Shown here: positions 35,600 to 46,013 of the stretch, piece by piece
How positions within the stretch are numbered: position 1 is the first letter of the stretch
How the letters are laid out: the number at the start of each line of letters is the position of its first letter
NCBI RefSeq assembly: GCF_011386835.1
Contig: NC_088796.1
Location: forward strand, 70,569,468 to 70,633,467
DNA: 64,000 nt
Reading direction: 5' to 3'
DNA from: Chrysemys picta bellii
Taxonomy: Eukaryota; Chordata; Testudines; Emydidae
Made by a program: the position numbers and the translations under genes
The notes under the pieces: model-generated
The model's input: only the letters and a program-made list of their open reading frames with translations
What the model was told of the DNA's origin: nothing
Databases searched by the model: none

Positions 35600-36440
35600 C
35601 TGAGAAATGAGAAAGATCGCCTTACTAAGAGTTACTCATCACCTTAAGGGGGGGGGGGGGGGACCGGACTATGAGCACTTTTAAACTTACAACTGCTTTT
35701 AAAACTGAGCTAAAATTAAATCAGTATAAACAACACAAGAGTCATGTAGAAACATCAATGCACCAAGAGATGGGTCAATGCATTATATTCCATAGACTCA
35801 TCCAATGTTTTACAAACCATTCCACAATAATCAATAATTTGCAGAATTCTGCTATGCAGCATACATTCTCTGGTGTCTTATTTCACTTTTGACACTGGGT
35901 TTGAAGGGAAAAAGCACAGTGGGCAAGCAGAAATTCAAATGATGTGTAGGCAAAAATACAGAGGGACACTTCTGTAATTTTTTTTGCTGCTGGGGCTTTG
36001 CAGGGACAGAGGAATAAAGGGATACAGCAGCATAGGCATGGGATTATAGAATTTCTAGGGTGTCCCTATTTCCTTAGAAAAATTATAAACCTAAAGATAG
36101 CAATACACAGATTTTGTTAATTTAAGGGGAAATTATTCCCCCCCCCCCCCACCATTGGTACCTACCTGCACTGCGAGGGGGTTTTATAAATAAATCTCCA
36201 GCCATTTCCTAATGAAATGAGCACTAATGTATCTCAGTTTATTTCTGGATGCACGGACCCCATCACTATTGACTTTCAAGGAGATACAACAGTCAGATGA
36301 CAATAAAGTTGGCAATAGTAGCTAGTATGCTAGTGACGAATGATTGTCATCGTCCCAGAATTTATAACTGCATTTTGCTCAGGGGACAGGGGCTTAACTT
36401 TGCAGTGTCTGAGATCCCAGGATGGAAGGTGCCATATAAT

Positions 36441-37055
36441 TAAGGGTAAGATTATGTCCTGGAGGTCACAGAATCTGTGACTTCCATAGACCTCCATGAC
36501 ATTTTCTGCTTCAGCCCAGGAGCGGTAGGGCTGGAACTGGCAGCCAGTGGGGGCCTAGGAGCTCTTAGCCGCTGGTGGATCTCAGAGCTCTGGCTGTGGG
36601 CAGCTTCCACAATTCCAAGCCACCGTGGGCAGCAGTGGGGACTCTGGCGCTCTCAGCCACCACAGGTGATGGGGACTCTGGATCTCCGAGCCACCACAGG
36701 CGCCTGGGGGACCTGGGAGCTGCAGCAGCAGTGGGTGCTGGATCCGTGCCCCCCAACCCCCGATTTTGTCACAGTTGTTTTTAGTTTTCAGAGTAGCAGC
36801 CGTGTTAGTCTGTATCCGCAAAAAGAAGAACAGGAGTACTTGCATATATGCATCCAAAGAAGTGGGCTGTAGTCCACGAAAGCTTATGCTCTAATAAATT
36901 TGTTAGTCTCTAAGGTGCCACAAGTACTCCTGTTCTTCTTAGTTGTTTTTAGTAAAAGTCACGGATGGGTCATGGGCTTCCGTGAATTTTTGTTTCTTGC
37001 CTGTGACCTGTCTGTGACGTTTACTAAAAGTAACCATGACGAAATCTTAACCTTA
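36441..37055 (+). mobile_element. hAT-like element A, interrupted by a foldback insertion
   Basis: Ends TAAGGGTAAGATT and AATCTTAACCTTA are inverted. CATATAAT is duplicated exactly at 36433-36440 and 37056-37063. The interior has many GTGACTTCC / GGAAGTCAC and GTCATGG motifs. A 155-bp element with its own 13-bp duplication sits at 36786-36940. A related copy in the opposite orientation lies at 40313-40747. The right edge is 162 bases from MCC exon 37218-37424. Confidence 0.85.
36786..36940. mobile_element. 155-bp foldback element with 13-bp target duplication
   Basis: AGTTGTTTTTAGT is repeated exactly at 36773-36785 and 36941-36953. Inside, AAGAAGAACAGGAGTACTTG (36823-36842) and its perfect complement at 36921-36940 form a 20-bp stem with a 78-base loop. 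It begins TTTCAGAGTAGCAGCCGTGT, a motif I recall from long palindromic repeats in reptile genomes. A 13-bp duplication points to retrotransposition or a similar mechanism rather than hAT. Confidence 0.85.
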
Positions 37056-37217
37056 CATATAATACATGTCAACTGGAAGATGGAGAAAGGTTGTGTGTGT
37101 GTAGATGGAAGGGAGAAAGCAGGGATGATTAACATGCTTAAAACTGGTAATGACAGGGAGATGAAATATCTTTAGTTATGTTTACTCTGATTCTGGAGAC
37201 TTGCATTAATTCCTGAC

Positions 37218-37424
37218 CTTGCCCAATTTGTCTTTGTTGCCACTACTGGTGGAGCTGAGGGATCTCATTTTCTGTTCTTTTTGCTCTTCTACTTCAGACT
37301 TTAGGTGCTCAATGTGAACTAGGTAGGCCTGTTCTTGGGCCTCTCGAGTGCTGAGTTTCAACTCCAGTGCTTTCTTCTCTTTCTCTAGCAGGTACAGTTG
37401 TGCCTTAAGCTCTGCCATCTCCTC
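37218..37424 (-). CDS. MCC: MCC coding exon (fourth from last)
   Basis: 207 bases, exactly 69 codons. It starts EEMAELKAQLYLLEKEKKAL after acceptor CCAACAG and ends SSTSSGNKDKLGK before donor CAAG/GTCAGG. Long coiled coil with Lys/Glu-rich heptads, then a Ser-rich linker. Both ends fall on codon boundaries, so skipping it would leave the frame intact. With the next exon upstream it is flanked by two inverted copies of one repeat (36441-37055 and 40313-40747). Confidence 0.95.
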
Positions 37425-37823
37425 CTGTTGGAGACACACAGACAATCACATCAAGATACCACTTCACAGAACTGTACACGAAAGGGAGACAGAGTGTTAC
37501 AGTGAAAGAAATCTGTTTGTGCTGCTTGCCAAGATGGGGCTTAAATTTAATTTTCAATGAATTTTTAATTTAGGAATCACTCATAAGATTCAAATGTATT
37601 ATCTAAACAAAGAACATTTACAGACACAGGCAGCAGTAGAGAATTTTCTGGTGTAAATATATTATTGGTATTGAATATAATTATGTATTATATTTATAAG
37701 TAAAAATAACCACGGAAATGTTTGAAAAGCTATCCCCTTGAGCCATAAGAGGTCCTACTCAGAGAGAAGTCTGAATTGGTGTAATATATATTTCCTTTTA
37801 GTCACACCATCTTGCACTCACAC

Positions 37824-37947
37824 TAGGGTGACCAGACAGCAAGTGTGAAAAATCAGGACAGGGGGTAGGGGGTAATAGGAGCCTATATAAGAAAAAGACC
37901 AAAAAATCGGGACTGTCCCTATAAAATTGGGACATCTGGTAACCCTA
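37824..37947. mobile_element. 124-bp hAT-like MITE
   Basis: Ends TAGGGTGACCAGA and TCTGGTAACCCTA. Flanks ACTCACAC (37816-37823) and ACTCAGAC (37948-37955), 7 of 8 equal. A second copy, cut short, lies at 43311. It sits in the intron between MCC exons 37218-37424 and 39844-40078. Confidence 0.85.
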
Positions 37948-38759
37948 ACTCAGACTCCCAGGACCCAAATTCAGCAGTGATGATAAAGGGGCAAGTGATA
38001 TGCTGAAAGCAGGTGTGAAAATCTAAGATAGTCTGTTAGTGTAACTTATCCTAACTGTTGAGAGGTTCTGACAAAGGTTAACATTATACTAGTTTTGTCT
38101 CCTCTCTGAATCTGACCCACAGGAGAGAGATACTGATACTTTACAAGGAAGCTTAATTTTAAAAGCTTGTTCCCACAGATAATTCTGCTGCTAGTAAGAT
38201 GGGTTACAATATTGCGGCAAACTTTCTCATAGCAAACCCTTGTTGTATGCATGGTATAATGTCAGTGTATCCATTCCCCATGCCCACAAATCAGATCTGC
38301 TCTCATACACCATCTGAACGTATCTAGAAGTACAGCAATTCCTTTCTATATGGCTTACTCCAGAAACGTGGCCACAATTTTTACCTGAAAGCATATTCTG
38401 AGGCCCCAAAATCTGGAAGGGGTGTCATATTAATCCAAAGAATCTTACTTTCCCATGAAAGTCCACGGTCAGTGAAGAAGATATCAAAACATTCCAGTGC
38501 TTATTTAGTTAGATTAACATTCTTGTAGAGGGAGGAGAAGGGCAATACTCTCTCTGCCCAAAAACTCAGTGCTCAGACTGTGAGAGGAGGCAGCGGACAT
38601 AGCTCTGATAGAGGAGAACCTTGTATCATTCAGCAATGCTGGTCTAATTATAGGCAGTTAACATCAATTTCAGGACAAACTGTGGGAAGGCTGATTGGGA
38701 TGCAATCAGTAAAGAATTAAAGAGTGATAGCACAATTAATGCCAAACAACACAGTTATA

Positions 38760-39425
38760 TGGAAACAGATCTTGTCAGACAAACTTGATATTTTTTGATG
38801 AGATCACAAGTTTGGTTGATAAAGGTAACTTGCTGACATATTATACTTAGACTTCCGTAAGGCATCTGACTTAGTCCTGCATGACATTTTGATAATTTAG
38901 TATAGTGAATTTTTTGTTAATGTAGCCAATATTAAATGAAGTAAAAACTGACAGACTGGTTAACTGACAGACTGCAAAAAGTAACACTGTGAATGGGGAA
39001 TCATCACCCAACAGGAGGGTTTCTAGTGGGGTCCCACAGGGATCTGTTCTTGGCCTAGTGCCATTCAATATCTTTATCAATCTTCTGGAAGAAAATATAA
39101 AATCATTGCGAAAATCTGTAGGTGACATAAAAATTAGTGGAGTGGTAAATGATGACAGGCAGAGGTCATCCAGGCAGACCTAGAGCATCTAGTATCATTT
39201 GAACAATGTGTTTTAATATGGCCAAATGCAAGGTCATATATCTAGGAATAAACAATGTAGGTCACATTTATAGGATGGGGAATTGTTTCCTGGAAAGCAG
39301 TTACAATGAAAAGGACTTATGAGCCCTGTGTATCTGGACACAAATCTCAAATACTTAAAGACGGCAATATCAAGGAGGAGTAGGGAGGTCGTGTTACCTG
39401 TGTATAAAGTATTAGTGTCTTGGTA
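38760..39425 (+). mobile_element. Old CR1 fragment with RT motif B
   Basis: The + strand encodes [20 protein letters not shown], the CR1 reverse transcriptase motif B region. Decayed sequence either side (DFRKASDLVLHD before it, GDIKISGVV after, where FADD would be) shows a much older insertion than the other CR1 copies. Boundaries are approximate. Confidence 0.7.
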
Positions 39426-39843
39426 CATCGGGTGGCAGCTCCCAAGGGGGGTTCTGTGATCCAACCATCACAACAACAATTTAATTTAAAAATAAACAAG
39501 CACAAAGGACACTATACTGGTTGCATTGGATGTGGTGGGGGCAAGCAATGGGGTTACAATGTTGTGTAATATTAGGGTCCCTATTGAATAGTTTAGGTCT
39601 AATGGACTGCACAGGATACAGGGCTGTGGGTATGCTACAACCTTTCAGATATAGCACAGGGCATGTGACAGGGTTAGGTTATGCGATAACCTGATAGAGA
39701 GGGGTAAATTGTGCACATTCTTGCTATTGTCACAATGTCCTTTGGGATGTTCAGGTCTCATAGTGGTCCTGAGCATCACTGTTAGTTACCTCTCTCTAAT
39801 ACCATGAAGCAATCAGGGGCAAAGACAGCAGGTTATAAAATAC

Positions 39844-40078
39844 CTTCATTGCCATGAGTTCCTGCATCAATACTGCATTTTCCAGATCTAGCCTCTGGCT
39901 GTCTCCACGAGGTTTGACATCATAACTAAGGGGATCAATATGGATGCTCTCCAGCTCCAACATGGTCAGCTTGACTGCTGCCCTGTCATTCTTCAGCTGC
40001 TGGATGTAATCCTTCAACCTCTGCTCATCCTCCTTTGTGAACTCCGTATCACAGCTACTTGCAGTTGAGCTGGTAGTG
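39844..40078 (-). CDS. MCC: MCC coding exon (fifth from last)
   Basis: 235 bases. One base completes a Ser codon, then TTSSTASSCDTEFTKEDEQR, LKDYIQQLKNDRAAVKLTML and on to QELMAMK before donor AAG/GTATTT. A Ser/Thr-rich opening leads into coiled coil. The acceptor is TCTTCCAAG. Strong match to vertebrate MCC. Confidence 0.95.
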
Positions 40079-40312
40079 CTTGGAAGACCAAAAACAGCAT
40101 TACTCATTGGGAGAAGGAGTCAGGTCTCTAGCCTCTCCCCCCGTCCACCTGCCCCCAGCCCCCATTTGAAATTTGTTTAATTAACACCACACACGATTCA
40201 CCCAAGCATATTTACACTCGCAGTTGCCACAGAGTATAATTTTATCAGGATCATCATCATCAAACGTGCACTGTCTACTGAGGACCATTGTGCCAGCCTG
40301 AATGACCATGAT

Positions 40313-40369
40313 TAAGGTTAAGATTTTGTCATGGTTATTTTTAGTAAAAGTTACAGCCAGGTCATGGGC

Positions 40370-40401
<32 letters not shown>

Positions 40402-40747
40402 CACGAAATCACCCCCCTTAAAAAAAAAAAACGGGCTTCCATGAATTTTTGTTTATTGCCCGTGACCTGTACGTGACTTTTACTAAAAAATAACCATGAC
40501 AAAATGGGGCTGATGGAGTGATGAGAGCCCAAGCCCTGCTGTGGGATGCTAGGAGAGGGTCCAGCACCCACTGCTGCGGTGGCTGACAGCTTTTGGGTCC
40601 CTCCTGAAGCCTGTGGCAACTCCGAGTTCCAGGACCCCCGCCAGCTGACAGCTCTAGCCCTCCTGCCCCGGGTCTGAAGCAGAAAATGTCACAGAGATCT
40701 CTGGAAGTCACGGAATCCATGACTTCCATGACATAAACTTAGCCTTA
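40313..40747 (-). mobile_element. hAT-like element B, inverted relative to element A
   Basis: Ends TAAGGTTAAGATT and the worn complement CTTAGCCTTA. Flanks ACCATGAT (40305-40312) and ACCATGGT (40748-40755), 7 of 8 equal. Its reverse complement follows element A in order: TGACATTTTCTGCTTCAG, CAGCAGTGGGTGCTGGA, TTTTTAGTAAAAGTCAC, AATCTTAACCTTA. It also has an internal duplicated, inverted terminus around an A-rich run at 40375-40432. The left edge is 234 bases from MCC exon 39844-40078. Confidence 0.8.
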
Positions 40748-41113
40748 ACCATGGTTGATGGCATCGTTATAATCAAGTTACCACATCTGGCTCAATCCTA
40801 TGAATCCATGAATGGCTTTGCAGGAGGCGCCAGGCAGGGTTGGGGCATGCACCCCCTTGCATGTTGATGGAGAGCTTGAGAGCATGGTGTGCTGGTGTGT
40901 TTTTGTCCCTCTGGTGACATGGCTGAAGAGCATGCCAGGCTTTCGAATATAAGGAGCAATTGAAGGAAGGCAAGAATGGCCAGCAGGATCCAGTGTGTAT
41001 TAATATTGTTATAGAACTACTGTAGTACTATCGAAAATATTAATTTGGGAGCACATATCAAACATCCCATTTTTCAATTTAGCCTGGACCAAGTGTTGCA
41101 ATATGCAAAAGAA

Positions 41114-41144
<31 letters not shown>

Positions 41145-41147
41145 CAA
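41114..41147. repeat. (CA)n microsatellite
   Basis: About 16 CA units with one CG interruption. Confidence 0.95.
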
Positions 41148-43310
41148 CTCTGCAACTTTAAAATACAGAAAAGAAAAAATATATAGTTCTTCAAACAGAA
41201 TAAAAAATGTTACAATACTGAGTCAATTATTTCTTCACTGCAAAGACAGATAATTAGTTTTGCTGGCATAACTACTTTTGACACAAAACTTTTTTTAATA
41301 AACAATTAAGTGCTTGTTAAATATGCCATGCTGAGAGCAACAAAAACTAAAATCCTTTATCTACAGAGCTGATACAGCACAAGCAGCAGCGCAGAAAACT
41401 TCTGCATGCTGCCTCATGCCTTGAATGGGAATAACAATCTCTCTTTGAAAAGTTAGTTCAGATTCCATGCCCCGTCTGCTGATTTTGATGGTCACCTGTA
41501 AGAAACAGCCTGAGATTGCTTCAGAAAGTCCAGCTGCTGTCATGGCACTGTCTTTCAATCACTATAAACCTGGGGCTGGATTTGAAACAGTGACCAGCTA
41601 CCCCAGCGCTAACTTCCACAAGACATCCAAATCCCTCAACTTGGAGGTATCTAAGTCATGTTTACAGGACTTCTAACAGAACACCATCATCTGACTTTAT
41701 TGTCGCATTCCTTTTCCAAAGGTAGTTTCAAAAGAAAAACTGCCAGACAATTTTAGCTTGCTCCATACATGTCACATAATGAAGAGCTTTTACAAAGGGA
41801 AAACAATTTCTAGATAAGCACGAGGCGCCTCAATGCCCCATCTCTATCTATGTGCATTCCAGTGTTCTAGGGAGAAGAGATTTATGGAGGTTAATTGCAA
41901 TGCTGCTTTAGTTCCTTAACATTCCACTGCTGAATATACTTGCAATAACACTAAAAGGAAAAGAAACAGCACTGCATTTTCTACAACCCTACACAGACAA
42001 AGCTGCCTGCTGTCTCCTGAGGACCTGTAATCAGCTGCTGGGTGAGGGTTAAGTCATCCATTAACTGTGCCTGTCTGGAATGCTGGATGATCTCAGTTAT
42101 CAGCAGGGGAATAAATCACATTCTGTATTGGGTTGCATTATTTTTCAGCATTTTTTTGAGGAGCCAGGCTAATGTGTAATGGAAATACACTGCTTACACA
42201 CTTATGCACTGCAGAAAGAAGAGGGGGTGGAAAAACAGGTTGTTTTTTTCTCCTTCCTCTCAATTGTGCTTGTGCTCAAGCGGTGTTGATTTTAAGTTGC
42301 ATCAGATAATTGCCCGTGGATCTTTCAGAGAATTCCAAGCCCAGGGCAGCCTGAGAGGAAACAGAGAATTGGCAGGGCTACAAAGACTTCCTTAAGTTTC
42401 CCCCTCCCCCCACATGAAATATCACATTACATGGCTTTACTACAGCTTTCTGCTAATTTCAAATGATTTCTTCTCTCTCTTAGGGATAACAGGCGCCGTG
42501 TTTACTAGAAGTGAAAACCACTTTTTCCCCCACTAATTCCCATCTGCAGTAAATCAGAACCCAGCTAGCCTATATTGGGTAAAAATACACTCAGGTTTTA
42601 ATGAGTTCTCCATAATACTTTGCTTTTTATCAGAGGATCTCAAAGCTCTTTATAAACCTTATTTAACTAGCCTCACTAGGCCCTCGGTGAGGTAGATATG
42701 ATGTAAAAAATCAGGCAATACAACAAATTACTATTCAATTCTATTTTCAAGTGGTGTTGTAGATCTCTTTGGGTTCCAAAATAAAAAGTTCTCCAGCCTT
42801 CCTGGACTACACACACTCAGAGACAGTATTTAGGGTCCACACAGCCTGCACATCCTCAGAGTTTTAGTCAATGTTAACCTTAGCTTTCGTTTACAGAGAA
42901 AATATGCTCCTTGCCCTCTTTGCTGGAAAGACAGCTCTCAGAATGAAAACTGAGCACTGGCCTGTGTATCTGCTATGAGGACGATTCCTAAAGCTCGCCA
43001 GGTATTCACAGTACCAGCCACAGCTGCACAGGACTGACCTGTCAGGTCCACAGCTACAGGTCTCCATTTTTTGGAGACCAATCCACAGCTGTGGAAGGTA
43101 ACGTCAACTTGGGTTGCTGCCAATGATGCTAGGGCTGTCTTTAGCTCAGTCCTGGCTGGCTGCCTGCCTGCAGCTGAGCTGGCTCCTCTGCTGAAGTGCT
43201 AGTGAGGCCTCTGGTTACAAGGTGAGGAATTAATGGAGGAGCTGTCTCAATTACAGGCAGCCAGTGCAAAGAGGACAGAAGAAAAGGAGAACTGCCCCTT
43301 GTCCCCTAAC

Positions 43311-43446
43311 TAGGGTGACCAGAAAGCAAGTGTGAAAAATTGGAACAGAGGGTGTGTGGGTGTGTGTGTGTGTGGGGGGGGGGAAGAGTAATAGGAGCCT
43401 ATATAAGAAAAAACCCCAAATATCAGGACTGTCCCTATAAAATTGG
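43311..43446. repeat. hAT-like MITE, right end missing, with G/T-rich expansion
   Basis: It starts TAGGGTGACCAGAAAGCAAG like the element at 37824 and follows it to CTATAAAATTGG, then stops before the right terminus. The middle GGGGGTAGGGGG stretch has been replaced by a (GT)n and poly-G run. Confidence 0.75.
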
Positions 43447-45795
43447 TGCCAGAATCCCCCCACCCAGCGTGAAAGAAGAGAGGAGGCAATATGGGCAGCA
43501 GAGGAAAGGGGTACATAGCCTATTCCCCTACTCAAGAGGCAGAGACAGCCCCCAATCCCCACCCCCATTTCGTGAATTGTGGAGAAGAATTCAGTCCGCA
43601 AGGCTGCATGACTAAGCACTAAAACAATGCCATGATGCATATGTGATCCTGGGTTGTGATGCCACATGGGGCTCCTTCAAAACTCACTTTGATGGCTCTC
43701 CCCAAAATCCTCACGCCAGCCCTGCTGCATCTGTGGGGGAACCTGCCCCGCTGGATACTGTGTAGTGCTGAATTTGGCAGACTGCTATGCTTTCTGATGG
43801 CAATCAGGGTAACACGAATGAGGTTAGGGGATGAACTGAATAGGCAGCATGTCACAACCAGAAAAAAAACCAAAAACAGATACATGAGGTCTCTCTCATT
43901 TCTTTAACATGCAGGTAGGGGAAAAAATTATACAGCCCCATCAGACCTTTTGGGAAAATGATTTCCTTCTGCACATTTCCCGCCCATGTTCATAAAGAGC
44001 TGAAAGAAACATTCTACCCACTTGGTTCATCACTAACATCTGCAAGATTCCTAAATGATACCCAATTAATTTGTATATGTATTTTCTATACAGAGCATAC
44101 TAGATAGCATGGTGTAATATTAAGAGGTGTACATGTACATCTCCACACACGTGTAAAACACACACACACATATTACATGTGCATATATACAAGCACACAC
44201 ACTGCATATATAAAATATTTCTCTGTTTACTGATGCTGTTGAGTACATCCTTTGTTTTCATTCAAGAAACCCTGTCTGGGTGAAAAGGATACAGTATGAA
44301 TTTCTATCCATAATAACTGTGGGTTAAGGCTTTATAGAATTAAAATAATGTGGAATGTCCCAAATCCATGTAACACTCTTGAATGGTAATGTCTGCATTT
44401 GAACTTTTACTTTAAGGAATATTTGTTAGGTCATGTACATCTGTCCACCCATCTTCCAGGTCAGAGTGGCTCCATATCAGAGAAAACACACAACCGGAAG
44501 GCAGGGATAACCTTTCAGATAAACTGGCCTTCACTCAGACCAGTAGAATTTGAATTAACAGTATATTGGGCTATAATCTCAATACTTTGGCAAAACTACC
44601 TCCCTTCTTTGGAAACCTATTTGCTCCAATGATGATGTCTGGTACTGAGAGCATACCACATGCTTCGGGATTTGGAAGCATTAACATGTTTCCATAACGA
44701 CATTTCCACATTTCAGCCAACATAATCCTTTATTTCAGCTACTTATCCGAAATCCATGAGGTGGTTCTGAGAGGAGGATTTAGCCCTAGGTTTGGATAAG
44801 TTCAGATGGGTAGTGGTAAAATGTGTTGTAGAAATGTATTTCCTTTGCATGTGATGGGACAGACTGTCCCTCCTGCATCTTGATGGAAGGTTGGGGTTAC
44901 TAGTAGTGCAATGAATACAAAACAGCATCCTTAGTCATTGTAACAGCAGCAATCTCCATCTCTCTCTCTCATTTCATTCTTTTTACAGGTGCAATCAGTT
45001 GGATCTTCTTGGAAATGAATGCTCCTCTGTCCATTAAAACAATTACGACTTCCACAAAGCTATTTTTATTTTCAAAAATGAATTGGTAATATAGTTGGGT
45101 TGCTGCCAACCAAATAAACTGAGATGCTAGCTATTATTTTATTCACTTTGCTGGTAACAACCTCTATGCTGGTTTTTCATTTAATCTCAGATGCTCCCTT
45201 TTACAATCTTTAACCCCCCTTGTCACCAGCAGTTGCCTGTGCTTGTGTTCTCGGTAATGTGTTCAGTGATTTGACATTCAGCATCTCATTTGTGATGCCA
45301 AAGTTAAGGCTGGGTCAGCACTTCCATTATAAACCTGTTTTGTGGGGTTTCAAACTGCAGTGAGAATTATTCACTTTATCACGAAGTCTTAGCCAAAAAG
45401 AGGGGGTTTTAACCCTCCTCCTTTACAAAGTTTTAAAGAAAAAAACATGCCTGGCAGTTTGAGTTAGAGGATCTTCATTAATACTACTTTTCTTTGCAAA
45501 TATCACTGCTCTACAGCCAAAATGCTTCTGAAATAAATGTAGTCAAACTTTACTAATTCTGGGTCACTGAGAACAAAAATGATGCTTAAAATTGTTGATT
45601 GGCTCTAGTTTTCAAGATGTGCTATTGGGTCAGTATATACGACCCTTGACTTGGGAATGGCGGAGGATAAGTGAGTTATAAAGGGAAGGGATCTCAATTT
45701 AAACCAGAAATGACTCAAATACATCTTTGACTGGATCTATGAATAAACTGATGACTGGGTTTGGACAATACTTGCTTTTTAGGCAAAACAATGAA

Positions 45796-45876
45796 TGATG
45801 CAATCTGAAGCTGGTATTGTGTCATACATGATCTGAATTGCGTCATTTTATTCCTAGAAGTCATGGATGATGCAAT
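45796..45876 (+). promoter_or_regulatory. Cluster of three TGATGCAAT-type motifs
   Basis: TGATGCAAT at 45796-45804 and 45868-45876, with ATTGCGTCA (the reverse complement with one change) at 45837-45845, all within 81 bases and 140-220 bases before the transposase-like start codon. TGATGCAAT fits the C/EBP-ATF composite (CARE) site bound by ATF4-type factors. It could also be a subterminal transposase site. Function is inferred. Confidence 0.4.
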
Positions 45877-46013
45877 CATAACAAAGCTTACATCACTCTG
45901 CTGAACAAATTGCCCTATATCAGCTCTAGAAATCATACAGTGTCGTGCTCTCTTATTTGTCAGTGTTTGATTTTGCAAAGGGACACATTTCTGTTTAGCC
46001 AAAGTGAGCAGAA

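Noticed and set aside
43251..43667. 138-codon minus-strand frame
   Set aside because: It spans a GT/poly-G expansion inside a MITE; the His-Thr-rich part is just the microsatellite.
45796..45876. Three short repeats as a CRISPR-like array
   Set aside because: Motifs are 9 bases, mixed orientation, uneven spacing, and the genome is vertebrate.
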